Shown: positions 54,282 through 62,485 of the stretch, piece after piece
How positions within the stretch are numbered: the stretch's first letter is position 1
Layout of the letters: every line of letters begins with the position of its first letter
Assembly (NCBI RefSeq): GCF_900114085.1
Contig: NZ_FORU01000004.1
Coordinates: forward strand, 1 to 64,000
Direction of reading: 5' to 3'
Source of the DNA: Myroides guanonis
Lineage (GTDB): Bacteria; Bacteroidota; Bacteroidia; Flavobacteriales; Flavobacteriaceae
Length of the DNA stretch: 64,000 nt
Notes under the pieces: model-generated
What the model saw: only the letters and a program-made list of their open reading frames with translations
The model's database searches: none
Told to the model about the DNA's origin: nothing
Program-made: the position numbers and the translations under genes

Positions 54282-55007
54282 TTAAATTACTAATTCTTTT
54301 TCCCATGCTATGACTTGTACTCCTTTGGAATAGTGCATTAGGTTTGGGGGGCTTGATAGTTTTATTGTTCCTATTTGATATTGTATTTCTAGTTCCGTAG
54401 TGTGTAATTCTTGTATTTCCCACGGTAAGTGCTGTATTTCATAACGGTATAGTTTGTCGTTATTGTCTACGTATAAGCAGTAGCGTTCTGTTAGGAATAG
54501 GTCTAATGGTGTTTTTTCATGTAGTGGTTTTCCTATGTTGTATTGGGCTTTTAATAGAAAGTTTTTTTGCTGGAATTTTGCTTGATATTGATCGACTTGA
54601 TTTCGTTGTATGTTTGAGTATTGATAGGGTAGTCCTGACAGTAATCGGGCTATGTCTGCTGATAGTTTTTTTCCTGCTTCTATGTTTAGAAAATAGACTC
54701 CTGGTTTTCCGTCTTTTATTACATAGGTGCGTAGATTGATTTCGTCAAAATCTGAAATAAATGATACTGACGGCAGTAGTCTTGGTCGTATTTTTTGCAT
54801 TGTAAATGGAACTAACGATATCCATGCTTCTCCTTGATAAAGGTCTAGCTCTAGGTTTTCTGGTAGTTGTTTTTGGAGTTCTTCTGCATCTACTTTCCAA
54901 TGAAAGAACAGTGCTTTGTTCCATTCTTGATAATAGCTGTAGGTTTGTTTTGGATGTTTCCAAGGTCGGTGTTTGGTATGTTGTAAGAGCTCTTTTATGG
55001 TGTACAT
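54282..55007 (-). CDS. DUF2071 (YqjF-like) protein
   Basis: A 241-aa protein of the DUF2071 family (markers QEWNKALFFHWKVDAEELQKQLP, about 27-49; GEAWISLVPF, about 59-68; GKPGVYFLNIEAGKKLSADIAR, about 100-121). It has no known activity, but has an acetoacetate-decarboxylase-like fold. In the same run as YdeI-like and DinB-type genes. Confidence 0.85.
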   Translation of the reverse strand: MYTIKELLQHTKHRPWKHPKQTYSYYQEWNKALFFHWKVDAEELQKQLPENLELDLYQGEAWISLVPFTMQKIRPRLLPSVSFISDFDEINLRTYVIKDGKPGVYFLNIEAGKKLSADIARLLSGLPYQYSNIQRNQVDQYQAKFQQKNFLLKAQYNIGKPLHEKTPLDLFLTERYCLYVDNNDKLYRYEIQHLPWEIQELHTTELEIQYQIGTIKLSSPPNLMHYSKGVQVIAWEKELVI

Positions 55008-55016
55008 CTTGTTTGA

Positions 55017-55580
55017 TTATTTGTTTAGTAAATCATCTGTAAAATGAGCACGTTTCTTTTCTTGTGAGAATTTATCGTTGTTGTAATCTTTGGATTTATT
55101 TCTTGGTATTGATAGTGATTTCCAGTCTTGGTTTTGTACCATCTTTCCTATAAAGACTATTTGTCCTACATGGTATGGGTAATGTGCTAGCTGTCTGTTT
55201 ATGGCTTCTAAGACTGTGTGTCCTTCGTTGCGTATATAGATGATTCGATTTAAATCGGCTTCTGTTAGTTTGTTTAATGTTTGAAATAGTTGTTCCCAAC
55301 CTTTGTTCCATTTTTCTAACACTTCAGCTTTACTTTTTAGATCATTTTCAAATTCGGTGTCTCGGTTTCGCGTTTCTTTTTCGCCATCGGTTGTAAAGAT
55401 TTCTGTCCATCTCGACATCATGTTTCCCCAAAGGTGTTTTACGATGATGGCTATGCTATTGCTTTCTGGGTTGTATTGCCAAAATATGTTTTCGTCTGAT
55501 ATTTGATCGAAGGTTTTGTCTCCTAATTGTTTGTAGTAGGCAAATTGCTTTTTGACTGATGTTAGATAGTCTAGGTTCAT
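55017..55580 (-). CDS. DUF1572 / DinB-superfamily protein
   Basis: A 187-aa four-helix-bundle DinB-like protein with metal-ligand candidates in IIVKHLWGNMMSRW (H49) and in QLAHYPYHVGQ (about 132-141). Relatives use metals for thiol-dependent transferase or S-adenosyl reactions; the reaction is unknown. Its start follows the DUF72 stop by one base, and its stop precedes DUF2071 by nine, so the run is one operon. Confidence 0.85.
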   Translation of the reverse strand: MNLDYLTSVKKQFAYYKQLGDKTFDQISDENIFWQYNPESNSIAIIVKHLWGNMMSRWTEIFTTDGEKETRNRDTEFENDLKSKAEVLEKWNKGWEQLFQTLNKLTEADLNRIIYIRNEGHTVLEAINRQLAHYPYHVGQIVFIGKMVQNQDWKSLSIPRNKSKDYNNDKFSQEKKRAHFTDDLLNK

Positions 55581-55581
55581 C

Positions 55582-56466
55582 TTAGAATAGTGTTTGGTTT
55601 TGTTTGTTTGGATAGCGTATGTCGACTTGTAGTTCTTGGTTTAAATTCTTAATGAAGTGGGTTGCTAGTAATGGGGATTCGAGTTCGATATTTTGGTGGA
55701 TAAAGAAATAGAGTTTTTGTAGTCCTGCTTTCTTCCATTCGGTGATTCGTTCTAACCATTGGTCTAGTCGATTATAGTCTGATAGATGGTTTGCTCCTAC
55801 GTAGCGAATGAATGCTGTGTCATTGGTTAGTCGCATATGTACCATATCACGTCTTCCTGCTGTGTCTACTATTATATTGGCACAGTTGTTTGTTTCTAAT
55901 AGTTTACAATAATTGTCAAATATGGTTGGGTTTGAGAACCATTCTTCGTTTCTAACTTCTATGGCTAATGGGAATGCTTTTGGGAATTTGGTTATGAATT
56001 CTGCTAGCCTGTCCATGTCTTTTGGTTTATAATTATCGTGTAATTGTAGGAAAATTGCTCCTAGTTTTTCTTCGAAGAATGCTAGGGAATCGGTGTATGT
56101 CATTACTTTTTCGTCTGTGTTTAACAGTCGACTATAATGGCTTATGGATTGTGGTATTTTTGGAAAGAACTTGAAGTCTTCTGGGGTTTTGTCTTTCCAT
56201 ATTTGGACTTGTTGTTTTGTGGGTGCGTTGTAAAAGGTTGCGTTTAATTCTATACTGTTGAATTGAGTGGCATAGTAGGTGAGTTCATCTTTTGTTCCTC
56301 GTGGATAGAATCCTTTTAGGTCTGCTTTGTTCCACTTAGCACATCCTACATATACTTCAAATTGGTTTTTGTTTTTGTATTGTTCTAAAACCCTAAGGGT
56401 TTCTGGATGTGTTTTTGGTAGGGTAAAGTCTACTTCTGAGGGGTTTTCTACTTGTCCGAATTTCAT
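55582..56466 (-). CDS. DUF72 domain protein
   Basis: Started at 56466 (MKFGQVENPS); the upstream extension to 56643 is low-complexity and non-coding. The 294-aa TIM-barrel-like product has the DUF72 hallmarks YVGCAKWNKADLKGFYPRG (about 38-56), FNSIELNATFYNAP (about 67-80), KIPQSISH (about 99-106), FLQLHDNYKP (about 140-149) and EVRNEEWF (about 170-177). The family is abundant but its function is not settled. First gene of the four-gene run. Confidence 0.87.
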   Translation of the reverse strand: MKFGQVENPSEVDFTLPKTHPETLRVLEQYKNKNQFEVYVGCAKWNKADLKGFYPRGTKDELTYYATQFNSIELNATFYNAPTKQQVQIWKDKTPEDFKFFPKIPQSISHYSRLLNTDEKVMTYTDSLAFFEEKLGAIFLQLHDNYKPKDMDRLAEFITKFPKAFPLAIEVRNEEWFSNPTIFDNYCKLLETNNCANIIVDTAGRRDMVHMRLTNDTAFIRYVGANHLSDYNRLDQWLERITEWKKAGLQKLYFFIHQNIELESPLLATHFIKNLNQELQVDIRYPNKQNQTLF

Positions 56467-56638
56467 TTTTTGTTTAAAGTTAATAAATTTTTTTGTGTTG
56501 TTTATTGGGGTGAGGGGGTGTTTTGCTTTTTTTGAGGGGATTGTTTTTGGAGAAGGGGACAGAGAACAGGAGGCGGAAAACGGGATGATGGAGAATGGGA
56601 GTGTTAGATTTTGTTGTGATGATGTGAGTTTGTTTTTA

Positions 56639-56714
56639 TACATTTGTAGGGAATTTAAAATTTACAGCATGTTAGTATAATTCTTTTAGACAGATAATGT
56701 AGACCGTTTGGTCT
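56639..56714 (+). promoter_or_regulatory. ABC-F promoter and leader palindrome
   Basis: TTG at 56614-56616, 22 bases, then TACATTTG at 56639-56646 form a promoter; the transcript would have a leader of about 90 bases. The leader contains AGACCGTTTGGTCT (56701-56714), an inverted repeat resembling TetR/NemR boxes, or a leader hairpin. The 56467-56580 stretch holds a GGGGACAGAGAACAGGAGG word like the repeat blocks and no gene. Confidence 0.5.
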
Positions 56715-56744
56715 GCGAATTCATTAATCTCAAAAGATAGTACT

Positions 56745-58331
56745 ATGTTGGTTCTACAAAATATTTCGTACCTACATCCGAACAAGGATTTGTTATTTCA
56801 GGGTATAAATTTAATTCTTAATTCTGGCGAAAAGGTTGCTTTAATTGGTAACAATGGTGTTGGTAAATCTACTTTATTGAAGATTATTGCCAAGGAATTA
56901 CCTATTTCTAATGGTCAGTTACTTGTTGAGGGTATGCCTTATTATATTCCTCAGGTTTTTGGTCAGTTTAATCATTTAACGGTTGCTGAGGCGCTTGGTG
57001 TGGATGGTAAGATTAAGGCTTTGCATGCGATTTTAGCGGGTTCTGTTATCGAGGAGGACTATGTTGTGCTTGGGGATGATTGGTTGATTGAGGAGCATTG
57101 TTATGAGGGTTTAAGGCTTTGGGAATTGGAGGGGGTTCTACTGAGTGATAGTATGGGCTCTTTGAGTGGTGGACAAAGGACTAGGGTTTTTTTGGCGGGT
57201 ATTTTTATTCATCGTCCTGATTTTGTTTTGATGGATGAGCCTAGTAATCATTTAGATAGTGGTGGGCGTGCTTTGTTGTATGATTTTGTTTTGAATAGTC
57301 AGTGTTCTTTGTTATTGATTAGCCACGATAGAAAATTACTTAATTTGCTTCATAAGGTTTGTGAGTTGAGTAAGGATGGTATTAGGGTTTATGGGGGGAA
57401 TTATGATTTTTATAAGGAACAGAAAGTGTTGCAAACGAATGCTTTGTTGGAGGATTTTTTGAGTAAGGAGGGTGCTCTTCGAAAGGCTAAAGAGGTTGAG
57501 CGGGAGTCTGTTGAGAGACAGCAAAAGTTGGATGCTCGTGCTAAGAAGAAGAGCGCTAAGGGTGGTATGCCGAAGATTGTTGCTAATTCTTGGAAGAATA
57601 GTGCTGAAAATAGTACTTCTAAAATGAAGGGTATTCATGCTGATAAAACGAGTGCTCTTTCTGAGGAGTTAAGGGTTCTTCGTTCTTCGTTATCTTCTAT
57701 TGATAGGGTTAAGTTGCGTTTTGATAATTCTGAGTTACATAGGGGAAAGGTGCTTGTTGAGGCAGATGGTATCAATTTTTCGTATAGCGATGTGCTTCTT
57801 TGGAGTTCTCCTTTGAGTTTTAAGTTTTTGAGTGGTGAACGTATTGCTCTTAAGGGGGCTAATGGTTCGGGTAAGACTACTTTGATTAAATTATTGCTAG
57901 GGGAGTTGGAGGTTCATAGTGGGGTTTTGAATAGGGCTGTTATTGATTCTGTTTATATTGATCAGGATTATTCTTTGATTGATAATTCGCTTAGTGTGTT
58001 TGAACAGGCTTTGTCTTTTAATAGGTTGTTTCTTATGGAACATGAGGTAAAAATGAGGCTTAATCGGTTTTTGTTTTCTGCTGCTGACTGGAATAAGTGT
58101 TGTGGTTCGCTTAGTGGGGGTGAGCGTATGCGTTTACTTCTTTGTTGTTTAGAAATTGCTAGTCAGTCTCCTGATTTGATTATTTTGGATGAGCCTACTA
58201 ATAATTTAGATATTCATAATATTGAAATTTTAACTTCTGCGATTAGTGGCTATGAGGGTACTTTGATTGTTGTTTCTCATGATGATTATTTTTTGGAGCA
58301 GATTGGGGTTGATAGGGTGGTTTTATTGTGA
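56745..58331 (+). CDS. ABC-F family ATPase
   Basis: A 528-aa soluble protein with two ABC domains. The first has Walker A GNNGVGKS (35-42), LSGGQ (about 140) and FVLMDEPSNHLD (about 158-169); the second has GANGSGKT (about 365-372), LSGGE (about 449) and LIILDEPTNNLD (about 475-486). A charged linker of about 60 residues (about 240-300, lysine-rich) separates them. ABC-F proteins act on ribosomes (EttA, or antibiotic resistance types). No membrane partner is adjacent. Which subfamily is unclear. Confidence 0.9.
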   Translation: MLVLQNISYLHPNKDLLFQGINLILNSGEKVALIGNNGVGKSTLLKIIAKELPISNGQLLVEGMPYYIPQVFGQFNHLTVAEALGVDGKIKALHAILAGSVIEEDYVVLGDDWLIEEHCYEGLRLWELEGVLLSDSMGSLSGGQRTRVFLAGIFIHRPDFVLMDEPSNHLDSGGRALLYDFVLNSQCSLLLISHDRKLLNLLHKVCELSKDGIRVYGGNYDFYKEQKVLQTNALLEDFLSKEGALRKAKEVERESVERQQKLDARAKKKSAKGGMPKIVANSWKNSAENSTSKMKGIHADKTSALSEELRVLRSSLSSIDRVKLRFDNSELHRGKVLVEADGINFSYSDVLLWSSPLSFKFLSGERIALKGANGSGKTTLIKLLLGELEVHSGVLNRAVIDSVYIDQDYSLIDNSLSVFEQALSFNRLFLMEHEVKMRLNRFLFSAADWNKCCGSLSGGERMRLLLCCLEIASQSPDLIILDEPTNNLDIHNIEILTSAISGYEGTLIVVSHDDYFLEQIGVDRVVLL

Positions 58332-58500
58332 TTTTTTGTAAATGCGTTTCTTCCATCTTTTGCCTTGATGCAAAAGTGGACAAAAGATCAAGGCTACATC
58401 CATTAGACGGTCAATTTAACTTTTAAGGTCTGCTCGAAAAGAACTCGTTTCACTCAAACACCTTTTCTCACTGCGACCTTTTCAAGCAATTGACACTCGC

Positions 58501-58520
58501 CAAATGCATGATATGCCGTT
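58501..58520. repeat. 20-bp repeat, copy 1 (pair with 60307-60326)
   Basis: CAAATGCATGATATGCCGTT occurs identically here and at 60307-60326, on both sides of the DUF389 gene. Confidence 0.8.
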
Positions 58521-58636
58521 TGTAGGAGTGTGAATGCTTTGTGTGAATGTTGTTGTATTGCAGTATGAAATTGATTAGACGATATGCTGCTTGTAGGAAT
58601 GTGAATACCTCATGTGGATGTATTTTGTGAATTAAA

Positions 58637-58668
58637 ATTCGGTGATTTGTTAATTCGGTGATGTTTTG
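58637..58668. repeat. Degenerate 8-bp repeat array
   Basis: ATTCGGTG, ATTTGTTA, ATTCGGTG and ATGTTTTG follow in register. Same family as the arrays at 53.5 and 60.1 kb. Confidence 0.65.
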
Positions 58669-58805
58669 GTGTTAATCATTTTCGTATTTTAGTGTAATAA
58701 TGTTTCTGTGTATTTCTATTATACTGAGTTTTGTTGTTCTGTATTCTGGGTATTTCAGGGGTGTTGTTGTGTTATTGGAGTTCTAACTAATATCATTTTA
58801 TCCAG

Positions 58806-60113
58806 ATGAATGTAAGAAATAAGTTTTGGGATTATGTGAATCTTCACAGTGGTGAGGAGGACAAGCGTAAGGTTTTAGAGATGGTTACGGCGAATATTTC
58901 TTTTAAGGGTTCGAACTTATGGATTTTGGCTTGTGCTATTCTTATTGCTTCTGTTGGTTTGAATGTGAATTCGGCTGCTGTTATTATCGGTGCTATGTTG
59001 ATTTCTCCTTTGATGGGACCTATTGTTGGTGCGGGTTTTGCCTTGGGGACTTATAATTCACAGTTATTGAAAAAGTCGCTGAAGAATCTTCTTATTGCTA
59101 CCGTGGTTAGCTTGTTTGTTTCTGCTTTTTATTTTTATTTGAGTCCTTTTAAAGAGGTGCAATCGGAATTGTTGGCTAGAACGTCTCCTACTATTTATGA
59201 TGTTTTAATTGCGTTTTTTGGTGGTCTTGTTGGGGTTATTGCTATCACAAGGGTTGAGAAGGGTAATCCTATTCCTGGTGTTGCTATTGCTACTGCTTTA
59301 ATGCCTCCTCTTTGTACTGCTGGTTATGGTTTGGCTACTTTTAATTTGAGTTTCTTCTTAGGGGCTTTTTATTTGTATACTATTAATTGTTTTTTTATTT
59401 GTATTGCTACTTTTTTGGTGATTAAGTATCTGGATTATCCTGCTTCTGAGGCGGTTAATCCGCAGAATGAAAAGCGTATTCGCTTTAGTATTACTGTTTT
59501 GATTTTTGTTATGATTATTCCAAGTTTTTATCTTGCTTATAATCTTTTTCAGGAGAAGAAGTTTACGAGTACTGTGGAGGATTTTATTAATACTGAGTTT
59601 AGTAGTAGGGGATATACTGTTGTTTATAAGAAGTTGAATTATAGTTCTAAGACTGTTGATATCGCTTTTCTTAACAAGAAGTTGAGCAAGGAGGATATGG
59701 AGATGTACAATAGACTTTTGAGGGAACGTGGACTAAGTGATGCTACTTTGGTTTTTAGACAGGATAATGCGGATTTGAAGTCTGAGATTTTGAGTGAATT
59801 GGGTAAACAGAATGTTTCCATTTCTGAAAAGGATCTTACTATTAATAAGCTTCAGCATGAGTTGGATAGGTATAGGGTTAATGAACCTGGTTTGGTTAAT
59901 GAAATGGGTATTCTTTTTCCTTCTCTAAAGGGTATTGCTATTGGTAAGGTGGAGAAATATGTGGCTAGTGATAGTACTAAGGTTGAGGTGGTTGTTTTGT
60001 ATGATTCTAGCCATGATTTGGATTCTAAGGATAAGTTGAGATTAAAGGAATGGTTGCAAGAGCGTTTGCATGTTGAAGGGGTGGTTTTGGTTGATGATTC
60101 TGTTATTCGGTGA
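58806..60113 (+). CDS. DUF389 / TIGR00341-type membrane protein
   Basis: A 435-aa membrane protein. Residues about 35-235 hold six helices with the family signatures GAMLISPLMGPIVGAGFALG (about 62-81) and GNPIPGVAIATALMPPLCTAGYGLA (about 157-181); the C-terminal half (about 250-435) is a hydrophilic domain that is probably outside or in the cytoplasm and lacks a known fold. Function unknown. Flanked on both sides by short repeat words shared between the two gaps. Confidence 0.87.
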   Translation: MNVRNKFWDYVNLHSGEEDKRKVLEMVTANISFKGSNLWILACAILIASVGLNVNSAAVIIGAMLISPLMGPIVGAGFALGTYNSQLLKKSLKNLLIATVVSLFVSAFYFYLSPFKEVQSELLARTSPTIYDVLIAFFGGLVGVIAITRVEKGNPIPGVAIATALMPPLCTAGYGLATFNLSFFLGAFYLYTINCFFICIATFLVIKYLDYPASEAVNPQNEKRIRFSITVLIFVMIIPSFYLAYNLFQEKKFTSTVEDFINTEFSSRGYTVVYKKLNYSSKTVDIAFLNKKLSKEDMEMYNRLLRERGLSDATLVFRQDNADLKSEILSELGKQNVSISEKDLTINKLQHELDRYRVNEPGLVNEMGILFPSLKGIAIGKVEKYVASDSTKVEVVVLYDSSHDLDSKDKLRLKEWLQERLHVEGVVLVDDSVIR

Positions 60114-60120
60114 TTTTGTT

Positions 60121-60176
60121 ATTCGTTAATTTGAAAATTCGCTAATTCGCTAATTCGCTAATTTGGTGATTTGTGA
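60121..60176. repeat. Degenerate 8-bp repeat array (seven units)
   Basis: ATTCGTTA, ATTTGAAA, ATTCGCTA, ATTCGCTA, ATTCGCTA, ATTTGGTG, ATTTGTGA in perfect register, with three identical units in the middle. The rest of the gap up to 60379 has no gene. Confidence 0.88.
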
Positions 60177-60306
60177 AAAGCATTTATGTTTTTGGTCAAC
60201 TCATTTCCTTTATTTATTCACCTCTTTATTCTAAATCACTACGCCTGCTGGATTATGTTCTCTGAACATTTATTATTCACTCGGTTCTCAAGAAATTAAG
60301 ATTTGG

Positions 60307-60326
60307 CAAATGCATGATATGCCGTT
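60307..60326. repeat. 20-bp repeat, copy 2
   Basis: Identical to 58501-58520 (CAAATGCATGATATGCCGTT), 54 bases before the DoxX start. Confidence 0.8.
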
Positions 60327-60379
60327 GGTATGGTAAATTATATTTACATTGCTATCTTGTAAATTATTAAAGAATATAT

Positions 60380-60781
60380 ATGCTTAAGTTTTCAAATAGT
60401 CAATTGGGGTATTTAGTGGTTCGCATCGCTATGGGGTTGAGTTTGTTGATGCATGGCGGGGTTCGCATACCAAAATGGGGTGCTTTTTCTTCGGCTACTG
60501 CAGACTCGTTTGCAGATACGATATTACCTTATGAACTGGTTTATGTTTTTGCTTCTGTTATTATTATAGGAGAAGTCTTGTCTGGTGTGCTTTTGTTATT
60601 AGGGGGGCGTTTTGTTCGTTGGGGGTGTGCGTTAGGGATCCTTCTAATGGGTTTTTTGATGTTTGGTAGCGGTATGCTTGAGCAATGGCAAGGGGTAATG
60701 AATCAGATTGTTCATGTGCTTATATTGTATCTGCTACTGATTAATCCGAATACTCAAGATCCTACAATGTCTCGGGAATAG
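60380..60781 (+). CDS. DoxX-family membrane protein
   Basis: A 133-aa four-helix membrane protein of the DoxX/DoxD-like family. Landmarks are YLVVRIAMGLSLLMHGGVRIP (about 11-31), the PYELVYVFASVIIIGEVLSGVLLLLGG region (about 50-76) and an amphipathic end. The family has roles in quinone-linked oxidation or oxidative stress in some bacteria, none established for this type. Single gene. Confidence 0.85.
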   Translation: MLKFSNSQLGYLVVRIAMGLSLLMHGGVRIPKWGAFSSATADSFADTILPYELVYVFASVIIIGEVLSGVLLLLGGRFVRWGCALGILLMGFLMFGSGMLEQWQGVMNQIVHVLILYLLLINPNTQDPTMSRE

Positions 60782-60795
60782 TGTTTGAATTGATG

Positions 60796-60827
60796 ATTCG
60801 GTTATTCGTTGATTTGAAAATGCGTGA
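60796..60827. repeat. Degenerate 8-bp repeat array
   Basis: ATTCGGTT, ATTCGTTG, ATTTGAAA, ATGCGTGA in register after the DoxX stop. Confidence 0.65.
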
Positions 60828-60880
60828 AGTAGTTTAGTGGTGTTTTGTTCTTTATGAATTATACGAAGGATATTAGAAAA

Positions 60881-60914
60881 GCGAAAAGGCCATCCATTTT
60901 GGGTAGCCTTTTGC
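60881..60914. terminator. Bidirectional terminator
   Basis: GCGAAAAGGCCATCC pairs with GGGTAGCCTTTTGC (two mismatches) around a short loop, between the convergent DoxX and 516-aa genes. Confidence 0.75.
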
Positions 60915-60934
60915 TTTTTAGTTATTTCTAATAA

Positions 60935-62485
60935 TTACTGCACCAATATTTCATCATAGAGTTCTTGAAAGAAGTTTAGGATTTTGGTTGCGGTTTCTAT
61001 ATCTACATAGACTTCTTCATCGGTTGTGCAGATTTTGTATAAATCTATGGTTTCGTGGATGCGATGCCATTTGTTGGTAAAGTTGTCATCGCAGTAAAAG
61101 GCTAGACCTAAGAAAACTCCTAAATCATTTGCATCATCGTTGTAATAACATGTTTTATCGTAAACTAAAACTTTAGTAATATTAAGAGTTAGATTAGTAA
61201 TTTCTGTGTTTGATAATAGTATGTTTTTGGGAATTTCTTTTTGCTCTATGAGGATATTTAATGATGTATTCTCAATTGAGATTATTTTTTCATCAACAAA
61301 CAACTCTTCTTTACTAACTGTTAAATCGTTGTAATATGTCCAATGAATGAATGGAGAGAGGCTATCTCGTTTATAGAAACACTTTGCATGAATTAGTTTA
61401 TCCTTAATGAAATTATAAATGTAGTAGAGTGAATTTTGAAGTCTAATTAAAGTTTCTATTACAAAGTAAAATTCAACATTGTCATTTGTGTAACTTGACA
61501 ACATTTTATTTAATTCTGAGGAGGTTGTGATATTTGGATTTGCTACTATAAGTAGAATGAAATACTGTTTTTGAATTTGTTCTTGTTTAATGAACGTTTT
61601 AGTGTGAAAGTGATACAATTCCATCACATTTTCATTGGTTGAAAGTATTGTTGATAGTTGGATTAATTCTAGTACTTCGGAATGTGATTGTGGTTGTTGC
61701 AATTCTATCAATTCTTTTCTGCTTTTGATTAAGTAATGATTATTGACTATTGTTTGAACTAACTCATTACATTTATTTAATATCGAAATTGATTCATTAA
61801 TCCAATCTTCAAAGTAGTAGTTATTTTCTTTGAAATCTTGTATCATCTGATTGATTAAGAACTTATCATTTCGTTCATCTATTAGAAAAAAAGTTTTAAG
61901 ATAAGGGAGTATCATTTCTAGATTATCCAATCTTTCTGTTAGGTGTAAATCATCGTTACTGTATTTAAAACCTAGAAGCAGAAGTTCCATATAGTCTACA
62001 TAAAACTCTAAAGACCTATATACATAGTAGCCGCCTCCCAAAAAACAACTGTTAGATGGATTTTCTAGGTAATCTCTAACATGGAAATCTAAGGCTTTGT
62101 ATTTTTCAACAAAAAGCTTGTGGTTTTCTTGGCTTCTGTATTGAGAGAATTCAAAGAGAGTTGTTGAATAATAGAGTTTAGATTTTTGGCAATGAATGTC
62201 TAAAAAGAGAGTTCCTGAATTTTCGTGTTCTGAGAGTTTTTCAGTGTTGAAGAAACTAATGTGGGTGTTGTCTTTTTTAAGGCAATCTACTGCCCATTGT
62301 TGGTTTCTGTAGTGTTTGAGGTCTGCTTTGTCTGAAAGCTGAATGACGAGCAAGGGAATAGGGTTTAAAGGGGTGGAGCTAAGCCAACAGTTAAGCATTA
62401 ACTTCTCATTGCAAATTTCTTCTAAGTTCTCTCTAAAACCCACTGATATTGGCAGTTGGTCTATTTTATTGATTGGATTTTTCAT
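60935..62485 (-). CDS. Unrecognised 516-aa protein, HEPN-like?
   Basis: I do not recognise this protein. It has no signal peptide or membrane helix. An N-terminal unit (about 35-110: LLVIQLSDKADL, then HISFFNTEKL and LFLDIHCQKSKLYY) precedes a helical block (about 125-210: YYVYRSLEFYVDYMELLLLGF, LDNLEMILPYLKTFFL). That order resembles the nucleotidyltransferase-plus-HEPN proteins of Bacteroidota. No complete catalytic motif (RX4-6H or GSxD) is visible. Its start overlaps the previous gene by 20 bases. Confidence 0.45.
   Translation of the reverse strand: MKNPINKIDQLPISVGFRENLEEICNEKLMLNCWLSSTPLNPIPLLVIQLSDKADLKHYRNQQWAVDCLKKDNTHISFFNTEKLSEHENSGTLFLDIHCQKSKLYYSTTLFEFSQYRSQENHKLFVEKYKALDFHVRDYLENPSNSCFLGGGYYVYRSLEFYVDYMELLLLGFKYSNDDLHLTERLDNLEMILPYLKTFFLIDERNDKFLINQMIQDFKENNYYFEDWINESISILNKCNELVQTIVNNHYLIKSRKELIELQQPQSHSEVLELIQLSTILSTNENVMELYHFHTKTFIKQEQIQKQYFILLIVANPNITTSSELNKMLSSYTNDNVEFYFVIETLIRLQNSLYYIYNFIKDKLIHAKCFYKRDSLSPFIHWTYYNDLTVSKEELFVDEKIISIENTSLNILIEQKEIPKNILLSNTEITNLTLNITKVLVYDKTCYYNDDANDLGVFLGLAFYCDDNFTNKWHRIHETIDLYKICTTDEEVYVDIETATKILNFFQELYDEILVQ

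Larger units (their letters stand above)
58332..58805. other. 474-bp gap with hairpin element and short repeats
   Basis: No gene found. It contains a GCCTTGAT/ATCAAGGC stem-loop (58362-58394) inside a sequence reading TGATGCAAAAGTGGACAAAA, which resembles a repeat often seen in Bacteroidota. There are also two imperfect copies of a GATATGCnGnTTGTAGGAnTGTGAAT word (about 58509-58536 and 58577-58606) and an 8-bp array at 58637-58668. Confidence 0.55.

Noticed and set aside
56467..56643. N-terminal extension of the DUF72 frame
   Set aside because: Low-complexity translation of repeat-rich intergenic DNA; homologues begin near MKFGQ.
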